A DNA stretch of 64,000 nt from Streptomyces sp. ISL-36 (GTDB taxonomy: Bacteria; Actinomycetota; Actinomycetes; Streptomycetales; Streptomycetaceae): positions 19,371 to 83,370 of the forward strand of contig NZ_JAGGOS010000024.1 in assembly GCF_018614205.1 (NCBI RefSeq), given 5' to 3'. Positions 17,204 through 24,765 of this stretch are shown in pieces. The first letter of the stretch is position 1. The number at the start of each line of letters is the position of its first letter. The position numbers and the translations under genes are program-made. A model generated the notes under the pieces. The model worked only from the letters and a program-made list of their open reading frames with translations. It did no database searches and had not been told where the DNA came from.

Positions 17204-17688
17204 CAGGGGTGGACCTCCGTGGTCTCGGTGCTGTTGGAGTGGGTGAAGAAGGGCAGCGGCTCGTCGTGCACGGTCGCGGGGGCGGCGGGGAGGGCGGGCG
17301 GCAGGGCCGGCTCGGTCGGCACGGCCAGGTCGACGACCGCTTCGAGGGCGAGCTGCCCGGCGGCGGCCAGGTCGGCGGCGCGGGTGAGCGCGGCGGTGAC
17401 GCGGTGGTGGGCCCGGTCGTGGTGGAGGTGGCAGCCGGCGCACATCACGACCAGGTTGTCCGGGCGGACGTCCTCGGGCTGGTGGTTGAGGTGGGCGGTG
17501 GTCAGGACGACGGTCGTGCCGGTGCCGTAGGCGGCCTGGCCGTGCCGGTTGGGGCAGCGGCCCGGGTGGGTGCCACGGCCGCACTGGCCGGTGCAGGCGC
17601 AGCGCCAGCCCGCGGCTTCCTTCGCGGCGAGGGAGATGGCCGGCCAGTCGCCGGGGTATCGGTCCTTGTTCTCCGGTCGGATCGGCAT
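17203..17688 (-). CDS. HNH-type nuclease-like protein
   Basis: 161 residues from the ATG 17688. The Cys/His pattern CACTGQCGRGTHPGRC, then VVLTTAHLNHQPEDVRPDNL and VMCAGCHLHHDRAHH, is the HNH metal-finger layout with a catalytic His in AHLNH and zinc cysteines on both sides. HNH proteins cut DNA; this small one could be a homing or phage-type nuclease. The tail is Ala/Pro-rich. It is co-transcribed with the gene at 16961. Confidence 0.7.
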   Translation of the reverse strand: MPIRPENKDRYPGDWPAISLAAKEAAGWRCACTGQCGRGTHPGRCPNRHGQAAYGTGTTVVLTTAHLNHQPEDVRPDNLVVMCAGCHLHHDRAHHRVTAALTRAADLAAAGQLALEAVVDLAVPTEPALPPALPAAPATVHDEPLPFFTHSNSTETTEVHP

Positions 17689-17691
17689 CGG

Positions 17692-18192
17692 TCATTCCTC
17701 CTTCGGTTCGATGGCGACCAGGCGGCCGATCCGGGCGACGGTGTGGCCGAGGTGTCGGGCGGCAAGGTGAATCAGGTACTCGGTGGTGATCTCCCAGGTG
17801 GCGAGCGGGAGGTCGACCAGTCCGGGCGGTGGGATGCTGCGGGCGTTGTGGCCGATGCGGATCAGGGCCTGGGCGAGGCGCTGGTCGTAGGCGGCCTGAC
17901 TCTCGGATTTGCGCCGGTCGGTCTCCAAGGCGGCCGCCCAGCGCATCAGCGGCCGCTTTTCCCTGGCCGGGGGTCCGTACCTCTGGGGCCGGTTGAGCTC
18001 CCAGACCGGGTCGGGGTCCTCGGGGCGGGCGGCGGCGACGATCGCCTCCACTCCCCCGCCGGGCACCGGCCGCGTGGTGTAGAGCAGCGCGTACGCGCCG
18101 AAGCCGGCGCCGCCGCCGGTACGAAGCAGGGTGACCCGCCCCGTACCGGTGAGCGGCTGGCCGCCGTCCGCGTCGGCGGGTAAGGCGGCCAT
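17692..18192 (-). CDS. Hypothetical protein
   Basis: 166 residues from the ATG 18192, three bases after the stop of the Lsr2-like gene. Features seen: a Gly-rich start (TGTGRVTLLRTGGGAGFGAY), a charged middle (ETDRRKSESQAAYDQRLAQA) and a helical C-terminus ending IGRLVAIEPKEE. No recognised domain. Position places it in the WhiB/Lsr2-like transcript. Confidence 0.5.
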   Translation of the reverse strand: MAALPADADGGQPLTGTGRVTLLRTGGGAGFGAYALLYTTRPVPGGGVEAIVAAARPEDPDPVWELNRPQRYGPPAREKRPLMRWAAALETDRRKSESQAAYDQRLAQALIRIGHNARSIPPPGLVDLPLATWEITTEYLIHLAARHLGHTVARIGRLVAIEPKEE

Positions 18193-18195
18193 CGG

Positions 18196-18780
18196 TTACC
18201 CGGCCTGGCGCTGCGCGGGGACGGCCGCCTTGCCGTCCCGGTTGTTCCAGGCGTCCATGACGTCCTTGGAGATGGAGCCGACCTGCGAGACGGCCATCCC
18301 CTGGGCGCGGGCCCAGGCCCGGATCTCGCCACGTCGGCGCTTGTCGCCCAGCGACTGACCGCTGGCGGCCGGCTTCGTCGCCTTGCCGCCGTTCTTCAGG
18401 CGCCGCAGCTTGGCCTGGGCCTTGGTCAGGGTCTGGGTCGCCTCGGCGACTTCCTTCTCGGCCGCCTCGATCGCGGAAGCGTCGCGCTTCAGCTGCTGCA
18501 GCTCGGTCAGGCCGGCGCGGGTGCGGGCCGCCAGGTTGCGGATGCGAGCGGTGTGGCTGTTCTCGCCCCAGGCCAGGGCGGCCAGAGCGTGCGCCAGTTG
18601 CGGGTCGACGTCCGGGATCGTGGAGGCTCCGGCCTTGGTGTGGGCTCGGGTCAGTCCTTCGGTCTCGGCGATGGCGGCGATCTCGCCCACGGTCGCGTCG
18701 GGCAGCTGCGCGCGGATGTCGTCGGCGGTGGCGCCGTTGTTCAGCATGTCGACGATGGCGGCACGGTAGGCGTCGTTCAC
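18196..18780 (-). CDS. Lsr2-like DNA-binding protein with coiled coil
   Basis: 194 residues from the GTG 18780 (GAAGGAG upstream). Residues ~1-40 form a small helical domain (AIVDMLNNGATADDIRAQLP). A coiled coil follows (LQQLKRDASAIEAAEKEVAE, ATQTLTKAQAKLRRLKNGGK). The last ~40 residues, EIRAWARAQGMAVSQVGSIS then KDVMDAWNN, match the C-terminal AT-hook-like domain of Lsr2, which binds AT-rich minor grooves and silences foreign DNA. The usual Lsr2 dimerisation domain is replaced by the coiled coil. A plasmid Lsr2-like protein could silence its own genes or compete with host Lsr2. The start overlaps the whiB-like stop (GTGA). Confidence 0.75.
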   Translation of the reverse strand: MNDAYRAAIVDMLNNGATADDIRAQLPDATVGEIAAIAETEGLTRAHTKAGASTIPDVDPQLAHALAALAWGENSHTARIRNLAARTRAGLTELQQLKRDASAIEAAEKEVAEATQTLTKAQAKLRRLKNGGKATKPAASGQSLGDKRRRGEIRAWARAQGMAVSQVGSISKDVMDAWNNRDGKAAVPAQRQAG

Positions 18781-19052
18781 TTCGGCTCCTTCGGGGCGGT
18801 GGTGGTGAATTCGCGGCACAGCTGGGAGCGCCGGGTGCGGGTGGTGCCGGCCCAGATGGCGTCGCCGGCGTCGGTCGGGTGGTCGATGGCCCAGGCCAGG
18901 CACGCCTCGCGGGTCGGGCAGCGGCGGCAGGCCAGTTGAGCAGCGGCTCGGTCGTTGGAGTCGTCGCTGGTCCACCAGTCGGGGTCGGAGTCCGGGGCCT
19001 GGCAGGGCTCGGCACCGGTGAACCGGGGGAAGGGGGCGAGGCGGCCGCTCAC
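18777..19052 (-). CDS. WhiB-family iron-sulfur regulator
   Basis: 91 residues from the GTG 19052. Four cysteines at 17, 42, 45 and 51 (PCQ, CRRC, EAC) match the 4Fe-4S ligands of WhiB proteins. The G[IV]WGG turn appears as AIWAG (residues 66-70), followed by a basic TRTRRSQ. Wbl proteins bind the primary sigma factor and respond to redox or nitric oxide. The turn has Ala in place of the first and fourth glycines, a common change in phage and plasmid Wbl proteins. It is coupled by 4-base overlaps to genes on both sides. Confidence 0.85.
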   Translation of the reverse strand: MSGRLAPFPRFTGAEPCQAPDSDPDWWTSDDSNDRAAAQLACRRCPTREACLAWAIDHPTDAGDAIWAGTTRTRRSQLCREFTTTAPKEPK

Positions 19053-19258
19053 GACGTGGTTCCGATCGGGCGGACCACGTGCATGTCGCCGTCGCGGTCG
19101 GCGTGGGTGTGGGCGCCGTCGCCGAGCTCGGCGGCCAGGTGGTCGGCGATGCGGGTGTTGTCGTGCCTGCTGGCGAAGACGGTCTGAAGCACGGCGGCCG
19201 GGCGGCCGGCGCACTGGCGGCAGGCGGTCACGCTCGGGCGGGGCGGGGCGGTGGTCAT
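19049..19258 (-). CDS. Small hypothetical protein
   Basis: 69 residues from the ATG 19258 (MTTAPPRPSVTACRQCAGRP). It has one CxxC pair and an HHVA-poor, Asp/His-rich end (GAHTHADRDGDMHVV). It overlaps the genes before and after by 4 bases each. No function can be given. Confidence 0.5.
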   Translation of the reverse strand: MTTAPPRPSVTACRQCAGRPAAVLQTVFASRHDNTRIADHLAAELGDGAHTHADRDGDMHVVRPIGTTS

Positions 19259-19743
19259 GACTTGCGCTCCCCCTGCGGCCGGACGTTGTCGATGCCGCCC
19301 ACGGTCGGCAGCAGCAGTTCGAACGGCTCCCATGCCTCGAGCCGGTACATCTCGAGCACCTCGACCGGCAGCTCGGCGCCGAGGGAGTGGTCGTTGTACG
19401 GGAGCAGTTCCGGGACGACGTTGGCGTGTTCGCCGTCGTCGGTGTCGTCGGCGGCCTGGTCGATGTCGGCGAAAGTGACGAAGACGCCGGTGTGGGTGCG
19501 CTCCAGGACGTACAGCCGCCGGGCGGGGGCCTCTTCGGGGTCGACGTCGTCGCGGCGGACCCAGATCTGTCGGGTGGCGGCGAGGACGGCCGGGTCGCCG
19601 GCGTCGGCCGCGTCGGTGATCCGCTGGTAGGCATCAGCGCGGTCGAGCTGCTCGCGGCCGACGAGGTCCTGGACGGCGGCGGTGAGGTGGTCGCCCAGCG
19701 CCTGGGCGCCGATGAGGTGGTTAAGGGACTTCAGGGTGCTCAT
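19255..19743 (-). CDS. Hypothetical protein
   Basis: 162 residues from the ATG 19743 (MSTLKSLNHLIGAQALGDHL). A helical N-terminus is followed by a beta-rich middle (RLYVLERTHTGVFVTFADID) and an acidic C-terminus. Overlaps on both sides (ATGA) place it in the same transcript as the WhiB-like gene. Family not recognised. Confidence 0.55.
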   Translation of the reverse strand: MSTLKSLNHLIGAQALGDHLTAAVQDLVGREQLDRADAYQRITDAADAGDPAVLAATRQIWVRRDDVDPEEAPARRLYVLERTHTGVFVTFADIDQAADDTDDGEHANVVPELLPYNDHSLGAELPVEVLEMYRLEAWEPFELLLPTVGGIDNVRPQGERKS

Positions 19744-20011
19744 GCCAGGGCCGCCTTCCGGGAGTTGCGGGGGCGGGGGGTGTGGGCGTCGACGGCGGCC
19801 AGGAGCCGCTGGAGGGCGGAGCCGCGCCGGGTGCTGCGGAGGGTGGCGGGCATGCCGCAGTTCCAGCAGTGGTCCAGGCGACGAAGCACTGCTCGCGCTC
19901 GCAGACGGACTCCGGGATGGTGCTCAGGCGGGGGCTGCGGCGGGCGATGGCGCGCATGATCGCGGCGGTGGTGCGCTGCGTGGTCTTCGGCCGGACGGTC
20001 GGGGCGTGCAT
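19740..20011 (-). pseudogene. Small zinc-binding protein, frameshifted
   Basis: From the ATG 20011 the frame reads MHAPTVRPKTTQRTTAAIMR ... TIPESVCEREQCF. Protein-like sequence then continues in a second frame as LDHCWNCGMPATLRSTRRGS ... RNSRKAALA, ending at 19740 with the usual ATGA overlap to the next gene. The shift lies between 19875 and 19888. Joined, the ~90-residue protein would have a C-x4-C plus C-x2-C zinc site. The neat downstream overlap suggests the gene was recently intact, or that one base is misread. Confidence 0.6.
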
Positions 20012-20050
20012 GATGGGGTTTCTCCTTCTCCGCTGCTGCGGGGTGAGGGG

Positions 20051-20096
20051 CCCGGGGCGGCCGGCGGTTTCTCAGGCCTTGTGCGGCCGCCCCGGG
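20051..20096 (-). repeat. Intergenic hairpin family, copy R2
   Basis: The same perfect 13-bp stem as R1 but with an unrelated 20-nt loop. It begins 6 bases after the stop at 20103. Confidence 0.65.
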
Positions 20097-20102
20097 GCGT
20101 AG

Positions 20103-20378
20103 TCACAGGACGATCTGCTTCTTCTCGGCGCGGTCCCAGCACAGCTCCCAGTCGGGGCGCAGTCCGCGGGCGGACCAGTCGACGCGGCTGGTGCCGGCGG
20201 GGATCGGCTGGCCGGACATGGCGTGCAGCTGGGCGATCTCGCAGGCGCGCAGGGCTGAGGCGATGGCGTCGCTGCTGTTCTCGGCCAGGCCGGTGAAGAC
20301 GTGGACGCCCTTGCGGGTCTTGTCCTGCCGGTGCTCTATGGGGACGTCGATCTCCCACACGGTGCGGTGGCCCATCAC
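20103..20378 (-). CDS. Hypothetical protein
   Basis: 91 residues from the GTG 20378, which gives a GTGA overlap with the previous stop; an ATG at 20375 is the alternative. The first half is a beta sheet (WEIDVPIEHRQDKTRKGVHV), followed by a helix (SSDAIASALRACEIAQLHAM). A small alpha/beta fold of the phage accessory type. Function unknown. Confidence 0.55.
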   Translation of the reverse strand: MMGHRTVWEIDVPIEHRQDKTRKGVHVFTGLAENSSDAIASALRACEIAQLHAMSGQPIPAGTSRVDWSARGLRPDWELCWDRAEKKQIVL

Positions 20379-21046
20379 TCCTCGGCCTCCGGGTCGTAGG
20401 CGGGGCTGAGGGGCACCGGGACGACGGTGTACTGGGTGGGGTGTTCGTCGTCGCTGGCGGGGTGGAACAGGACGAGCTCCTCGATGGCCTCGGTGTCGCC
20501 GGAGTCGGGGATCCAGGCCTCGATCCAGCCGGTCCGCTCGCCGTCCCGGCCGGCCATGTCGGATGCGTGGTTGCGGGCGGCCTCGCGGCTGGTGTAGAGG
20601 CCGAGGGGCAGCCCGGCGCGGTCGTCTTCGGCCCGGTAGATGGTGAGGTCAGCGGGCTCGTCTGCGGCGAGGTGGGTGATGCCGGGGAAGGCGGCCTCAG
20701 CGCGCTCCAGCCGCTGCTGAAGCTCCTTGACGTGGGTGAGCAGCCGGGCGACGTTGTCGTTGTGGCTCTGGTCGCGGATGTCGGCGAGCCAGCTGGGCTC
20801 TGCGGAGGTGCTGGACCCCTGGCCTGCTGACGACGTGCGCAGCTCGTCTCGCAACGGGTCGGTGGGGTAGCGGACGATGGACTGGGTGAAGAAGTCGCCG
20901 TCCTCCACCATGCCGAGGGCGAGCGGGTGGCCAGCGTCGAGGTCGTCGGCGAGGACGCGGAGGCCGGCGGTGTAACTGGCCAGTTCATCGGGGGTGGCGA
21001 AGAGAGCGGGGCGGGCCTTCGGGGTTGAACGGAATCGTACGAACAC
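20375..21046 (-). CDS. Hypothetical protein
   Basis: 223 residues from the ATG 21046 (MFVRFRSTPKARPALFATPD). A helical centre carries a short coiled coil (ARLLTHVKELQQRLERAEAA). The C-terminal half is beta-rich (PLGLYTSREAARNHASDMAG, GWIEAWIPDSGDTEAIEELV) and acidic at the end. Family not recognised. It is coupled to the 20103 gene and is the first gene after a 103-bp gap. Confidence 0.55.
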   Translation of the reverse strand: MFVRFRSTPKARPALFATPDELASYTAGLRVLADDLDAGHPLALGMVEDGDFFTQSIVRYPTDPLRDELRTSSAGQGSSTSAEPSWLADIRDQSHNDNVARLLTHVKELQQRLERAEAAFPGITHLAADEPADLTIYRAEDDRAGLPLGLYTSREAARNHASDMAGRDGERTGWIEAWIPDSGDTEAIEELVLFHPASDDEHPTQYTVVPVPLSPAYDPEAEE

Positions 21047-21149
21047 GGTGTGTTCCCTTCATTTGATGGTCCTGATGGGTGCCGGGCTGCCCGACCCCCC
21101 GCGTCGTCCGGGCCAGCTTGCGAACCGGACGTCACGGCCGATGGACAGG

Positions 21150-21758
21150 TCAGGCGTGGGGTGTGACCTCGGACCCGACGGCTTCGGCAAGGACAGGCCA
21201 GAGGAGGCTGTCCCGGCCGTACCGGAGGTCGACGAGGGTGACCGCGGTGGCGTTCGCAAGCGTGGCGAAGAGGTCGCGGTCGATAAGAGGTGCCGGCCAC
21301 AGGACGGGCAGATACTCCGGGAGGACCGCACCGAAGACCGTGTAGTCCTGCCCGTCGACCTTCGTGACGGGGACTTCGGTGCCGGGCCGGTCGACGCACA
21401 CCAGCAGCCCGGCGTCCCGCGCGGCGGTCGTGATGCGGCGCACCATCTGCTGGTTGTTCCGGTCGATCCAGCCGGTCACGGCGGCCCGCTGCTCCCACAG
21501 GACTCCGTCGCTGCCGAGCTCGATGAGGCCGGGCTGGGAGTTGTCGGTGAGGTAGCCGGCACGGTTGGCGGCCGCGAGGACCGGTACCAGGTGCGCGGGT
21601 TCCTCGTCGGGCCCGTAGTTGGGCGTGGCGCAGCTGGGATGGGAGGTGACCTCGCCTTCGAGCCAGCGGGCGGTCAGGCCGGCGAGGTCGGCGATGGAGC
21701 GGGCGGCGCGCCAGCGGGCGCGGTCGGTGCGGGTCATCCAGGGGAGTCGGATGCGCAT
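21150..21758 (-). CDS. DUF6919-like protein
   Basis: 202 residues from the ATG 21758 (AAGGAG upstream). Sequence such as TDRARWRAARSIADLAGLTA, YLTDNSQPGLIELGSDGVLW and EQRAAVTGWID fits my recollection of DUF6919 proteins, abundant on Streptomyces plasmids and of unknown function. It looks like a single alpha/beta domain. The frame is open far upstream, but that part is a shadow of the metalloprotease-like gene. Confidence 0.6.
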   Translation of the reverse strand: MRIRLPWMTRTDRARWRAARSIADLAGLTARWLEGEVTSHPSCATPNYGPDEEPAHLVPVLAAANRAGYLTDNSQPGLIELGSDGVLWEQRAAVTGWIDRNNQQMVRRITTAARDAGLLVCVDRPGTEVPVTKVDGQDYTVFGAVLPEYLPVLWPAPLIDRDLFATLANATAVTLVDLRYGRDSLLWPVLAEAVGSEVTPHA

Positions 21759-21780
21759 GGTCGTCACTCCTTCCGGCTGA

Positions 21781-22320
21781 TCAGGCGGGGAGGTGGGAGG
21801 CGAGGGATTCGGCGCCGTGGGCTTCGACCTCGCGGCGGTCGATGAGCCGCTCGTACTGCTTGACCTGTCGGCGCGGCAGCTTCTCGACGTCCCAGCAGTA
21901 CCGCAGGTACGCGATGTGATGGGCGCGGGCCTGGGTGTTGCCGAGCTGGTGGGCGTGGGTGAGCTCGTGGACGACGGTGGCGTTGATGTCGGTCTCGGTG
22001 CGGGCCTTGCGCAGGTTGATGGGGATGACCACGCCGTTCGGGCCGAGCACGGTGATGCCGTACCTGCTGCGCCGGCCTCGGCGGCACTCGCGCCGGTGCG
22101 CGGCCTGGATCCGGTCGGACACGCCGGGGACAAGGGCGAGTTCGATGTCGGCCGTGAGGGCCGACCAGCGGTTGAGGTCGCCGACCACAACGAGCTGCAC
22201 CGGGGGCAGGGCGCCGAAGCGGCCGGCGACGAGACGCGCGGCGTCGGGGGCGATGGACTCGGTGTGCTTGACGAGGCGGCGCTGAAAGTAGGAGACGCTG
22301 TCGCTGGTGACCGTGAGCAT
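21781..22320 (-). CDS. HEXXH metalloprotease-like protein
   Basis: 179 residues from the ATG 22320 (MLTVTSDSVSYFQRRLVKHT). Residues 118-122 read HELTH, the zinc-protease motif, within VVHELTHAHQLG. A downstream glutamate (EVEAHGAE, residues 164 or 166) could be the third ligand. A Cys/Arg-rich patch ([14 protein letters not shown]) precedes the site. No signal peptide is visible, so it should act in the cytoplasm. Small cytoplasmic HEXXH proteins on mobile elements include anti-repressor proteases (ImmA/IrrE); no clear IrrE signature is present, so the target is open. Confidence 0.65.
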   Translation of the reverse strand: MLTVTSDSVSYFQRRLVKHTESIAPDAARLVAGRFGALPPVQLVVVGDLNRWSALTADIELALVPGVSDRIQAAHRRECRRGRRSRYGITVLGPNGVVIPINLRKARTETDINATVVHELTHAHQLGNTQARAHHIAYLRYCWDVEKLPRRQVKQYERLIDRREVEAHGAESLASHLPA

Positions 22321-22357
22321 GACGAGGCCTTCCGGATACGAAGCGGGAGTTGGATGG

Positions 22358-23032
22358 TCAGCGGGCGGCGCGGGCGCGGGCGGCGGCGACCAGGAGCGCC
22401 TGGTGGACCTGCGCCTCGGTGCGAGTGAGCTGGTCGTTCCAGCCGGGGACCGAGCGGGAGCCGGTGACGGCGAGCAGGTGGCCGTTGGCCTCGGAGGCGG
22501 TGGCGCGGGTGCCGGTCCCGGAGCGGATCAGGTCGCGCTCGGCTCCGAGGATGCACACGCCTCGGCGGGACTCCATGACGAACTGCGTCCAGCCGCGGGT
22601 CTTGATGTGCTCGGACGTGGCTTCCAGGAAGTCGGCTGGGGCGATGGCCCGGTCGGGACTCGGCCGGCGTTCGGCAGCGAGGTGCCAGGTGACGCGCAGG
22701 GCCCCGACCAGCAGGACGCCGGCGCAGAGGGTTGTGTGCTTGAGCAGCCACCAGGCGGCCCGGGCGGCGATGATCGACGCCTTCTTCAGGAAGCGGCCGG
22801 TGGCGGAGGGGGTGCACGGGTCGGGCGGGCACGGCCCGGTGACGATGCCGGCCTGGCGGATGAGGGTGTCGGTGTCCGGGAGGACGATGGCGGGCCTGGC
22901 CGGTGCGGCGTCGGCGAGTGCGGCGGCCAGTTCCTCGGCGAGCGCTTCGGCGAAGGCTGCGTCGACTGCTGCGGCGAGGGCCGCTTCGGACCAGAAGGTC
23001 CGCGGAGCGGTCGCGGTCGCGGAGGCGGGCAT
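22358..23032 (-). CDS. DUF6197-like membrane-associated protein
   Basis: 224 residues from the ATG 23032 (GGAAGG seven bases upstream). A helical N-terminus (ALAEELAAALADAAPARPAI) leads to a hydrophobic segment (WWLLKHTTLCAGVLLVGALR), then a domain EATSEHIKTRGWTQFVMESR ... GVCILGAERDLIRSG. The last domain fits DUF6197 as I recall it (a helical domain with a conserved Trp and Cys). Role unknown. Confidence 0.55.
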   Translation of the reverse strand: MPASATATAPRTFWSEAALAAAVDAAFAEALAEELAAALADAAPARPAIVLPDTDTLIRQAGIVTGPCPPDPCTPSATGRFLKKASIIAARAAWWLLKHTTLCAGVLLVGALRVTWHLAAERRPSPDRAIAPADFLEATSEHIKTRGWTQFVMESRRGVCILGAERDLIRSGTGTRATASEANGHLLAVTGSRSVPGWNDQLTRTEAQVHQALLVAAARARAAR

Positions 23033-23073
23033 GGCGAGGCCTTCCTGTCTGGGCACGGGGCGGGTTGGGGGAG

Positions 23074-23124
23074 GTCCGCGGGGCGGGCGGCTGAGTGGTT
23101 GGCGACCTGGCGGCCGGCCCCGGG
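23074..23124 (-). repeat. Intergenic hairpin family, copy R3
   Basis: The same layout with an imperfect stem; the loop core GGCGACCTGG (plus strand) is kept. It lies 22 bases after the stop at 23147. Confidence 0.6.
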
Positions 23125-23146
23125 AGGAGCGGGTGTCAGCGGGTGG

Positions 23147-23341
23147 TCACCGGCCGGTCTTGCGCAGCTCGTGGGTGTGGCACAGGACGGGGCTGATGAA
23201 GAGGCTGATCCCGTTCACCGTCCACCTGCCGGCAGTGAGCGGGCCCGGCGGGACCTCGTCCACGATGCGGCCGGTCTTGCCGACCGCGCGGGGGTCGTCT
23301 TCGCAGGAGTTGATCCGTACCTCGTCGCCTGCCTTGAACAT
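23147..23341 (-). CDS. Small SH3-like protein
   Basis: 64 residues from the ATG 23341 (MFKAGDEVRINSCEDDPRAV). The opening F-K-A-G-D-E-V-R-I pattern, then GKTGRIVDEVPPGPLTAGRW and a final beta strand pair, is typical of small SH3/KOW-type barrels. Its partner is unknown. Confidence 0.5.
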   Translation of the reverse strand: MFKAGDEVRINSCEDDPRAVGKTGRIVDEVPPGPLTAGRWTVNGISLFISPVLCHTHELRKTGR

Positions 23342-23397
23342 GTCGCTCTCCTGATCAGTGGTTGACGGGTCTTGGGGTGGCGGGGCGGGAGGGGGGT

Positions 23398-23637
23398 CTA
23401 CTCGGTGAAGGAGGCGTAGTCGCCGGGCGGGTAGACGTAGTTGGACAGTGCGCCCTCGGCCGCGACGGCTACGGCGCCGAGTCCGGCGATGGCTGCGGCG
23501 GCGACGGTGCTGTGGTCGGCGGCCGTGGAGGCGAGCAGGGAGGCGGCCTGGCTGGCGCGGCGGGCGCCGGCGGGCGAGCCGTCCGAGTTCGTCATCGCGT
23601 CGTACGCGGCGGAGCGGAGGCGGTCGCGCAGGCCCAT
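23398..23637 (-). CDS. Small hypothetical protein
   Basis: 79 residues from the ATG 23637 (MGLRDRLRSAAYDAMTNSDG). Basic amphipathic N-terminus, then a very Ala-rich hydrophobic stretch (HSTVAAAAIAGLGAVAVAAE) that could sit in the membrane. No family recognised. Confidence 0.5.
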   Translation of the reverse strand: MGLRDRLRSAAYDAMTNSDGSPAGARRASQAASLLASTAADHSTVAAAAIAGLGAVAVAAEGALSNYVYPPGDYASFTE

Positions 23638-23668
23638 GGCTTACTCCTCGTACTGGTCGGGTCGGGAG

Positions 23669-23717
23669 GCCCGGGGGCGGCCGGCTGAGTTTGGCGACCT
23701 GGCGGCCGGCCCCGGGG
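23669..23717 (-). repeat. Intergenic hairpin family, copy R4
   Basis: 15-bp stem with one mismatch around the conserved loop CCAGGTCGCCAAACTCAGC (mRNA sense); it begins about 10 bases after the stop at 23727. Confidence 0.75.
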
Positions 23718-23726
23718 CGGGTTGCG

Positions 23727-23975
23727 TTAGCTGTACTTCTTGGTTTGCTTGAGGATGTAGTCGCGGGTGACGCCGAGGACTTCGGTGGCGTCGGTGCGAG
23801 CACCGTGGTACGCGCCGTCCAGCTCGGTCTTGACCGTCTTCCACATCTCGGCCTCTGCGGCCTCGCGGACCTTCTCGGTCTCTTCGAAGATCTTGTCCCG
23901 CCTGGCCTTGGCGGCGGCGAGCGTCTTCTTCAGGTCCTCGCGGGCCTTCGCGATCTCGTCGGATCGGGGGGTCAT
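23727..23975 (-). CDS. Small coiled-coil protein
   Basis: 82 residues from the ATG 23975. Almost entirely charged helix (EIAKAREDLKKTLAAAKARR, DKIFEETEKVREAAEAEMWK), so probably a coiled coil, ending in a basic ILKQTKKYS. It could be a scaffold or nucleoid-associated peptide. No homologue recognised. Confidence 0.5.
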   Translation of the reverse strand: MTPRSDEIAKAREDLKKTLAAAKARRDKIFEETEKVREAAEAEMWKTVKTELDGAYHGARTDATEVLGVTRDYILKQTKKYS

Positions 23976-24045
23976 GTTTCTGCTCCTCGCGGTTATGAGG
24001 GACGATGGTTCCGGCCCCCTGCTCCGGTTGGAGCGGGTTGGGAGG

Positions 24046-24094
24046 CCCGGGGGCGGTGGGCTGAGTTTGGCGACCTGGCCGCCGTCCCCGGGGC
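24046..24094 (-). repeat. Intergenic hairpin family, copy R5
   Basis: The same loop with an imperfect stem (T-G and A changes). It begins 5 bases after the stop at 24099. Confidence 0.7.
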
Positions 24095-24098
24095 GTAG

Positions 24099-24662
24099 CT
24101 ACTTGCCGCCGCCCTTGAGCGCGGCGATCTGGTCGTGGCCGTAGCCGATGTTCTTGTCGGCGTTGCGCAGGTGCAGGACGGCGGCGAGCAGCCGCTGGTT
24201 CTCGTCGTCGTCGCCGCGGGCGGCGTACTCGGCGGCCAGGTTCCGCAGCGTAGAGAGCAGTTCGGGCACCAGGTTGCTGGCACGGAAGCTGTCCAGGACG
24301 TCGTCGATGTCGGCGCCGTTGTCGATGTCGGCGCGCAGCTGGGTCAGGCCCTCGGCGAGCTCGTACGTGATGTCGCCGTCCCAGCGGTCGGGGTCGATCA
24401 GCTCGATGACGTACTCGACGACCGCGTCGGTCGTGGTCTTGATGCCGAGGACGGCGACGGCGTAGAGCAGGACCGTCCAGTCGCTGGCGGTGGTGAGCCA
24501 GGCCGGGCCGGTGTGGGTGAGCCACAGGCCGACCATGACCAGGAGGGCGGCGCTGGCGACCGGGTCGGTGAGCCGGCGAACTCGCTTCAGGGCGCGGGTG
24601 GTGAGGCGGCGGGCGGTGCCGGCGGTGGGCGACTGGCCGGCCTCGGCGGAGATGTCTGCCAT
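24099..24662 (-). CDS. Two-helix membrane protein
   Basis: 187 residues from the ATG 24662. After a basic N-terminus (RRLTTRALKRVRRL), two hydrophobic helices follow: PVASAALLVMVGLWLTH and WTVLLYAVAVLGIKTTTDAV. The C-terminal ~100 residues are acidic, helical and soluble (LTQLRADIDNGADIDDVLDS). Such proteins occur in plasmid spread regions, but no direct evidence ties it to transfer. Confidence 0.55.
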   Translation of the reverse strand: MADISAEAGQSPTAGTARRLTTRALKRVRRLTDPVASAALLVMVGLWLTHTGPAWLTTASDWTVLLYAVAVLGIKTTTDAVVEYVIELIDPDRWDGDITYELAEGLTQLRADIDNGADIDDVLDSFRASNLVPELLSTLRNLAAEYAARGDDDENQRLLAAVLHLRNADKNIGYGHDQIAALKGGGK

Positions 24663-24709
24663 CTGCTGCTCCTTCAGGGGCGTGGTGCTGCGGGCTGCGG
24701 GTCGGGAGG

Positions 24710-24756
24710 CCCGGGGCGGCCGGCTGAACTTGGCGACCTGGCGGCCGCCCCCGGGG
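24710..24756 (-). repeat. Intergenic hairpin family, copy R6
   Basis: Near-perfect stem and conserved loop (AAGTTCAGC variant); it begins 10 bases after the stop at 24766. Confidence 0.75.
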
Positions 24757-24765
24757 GGATGGGTG

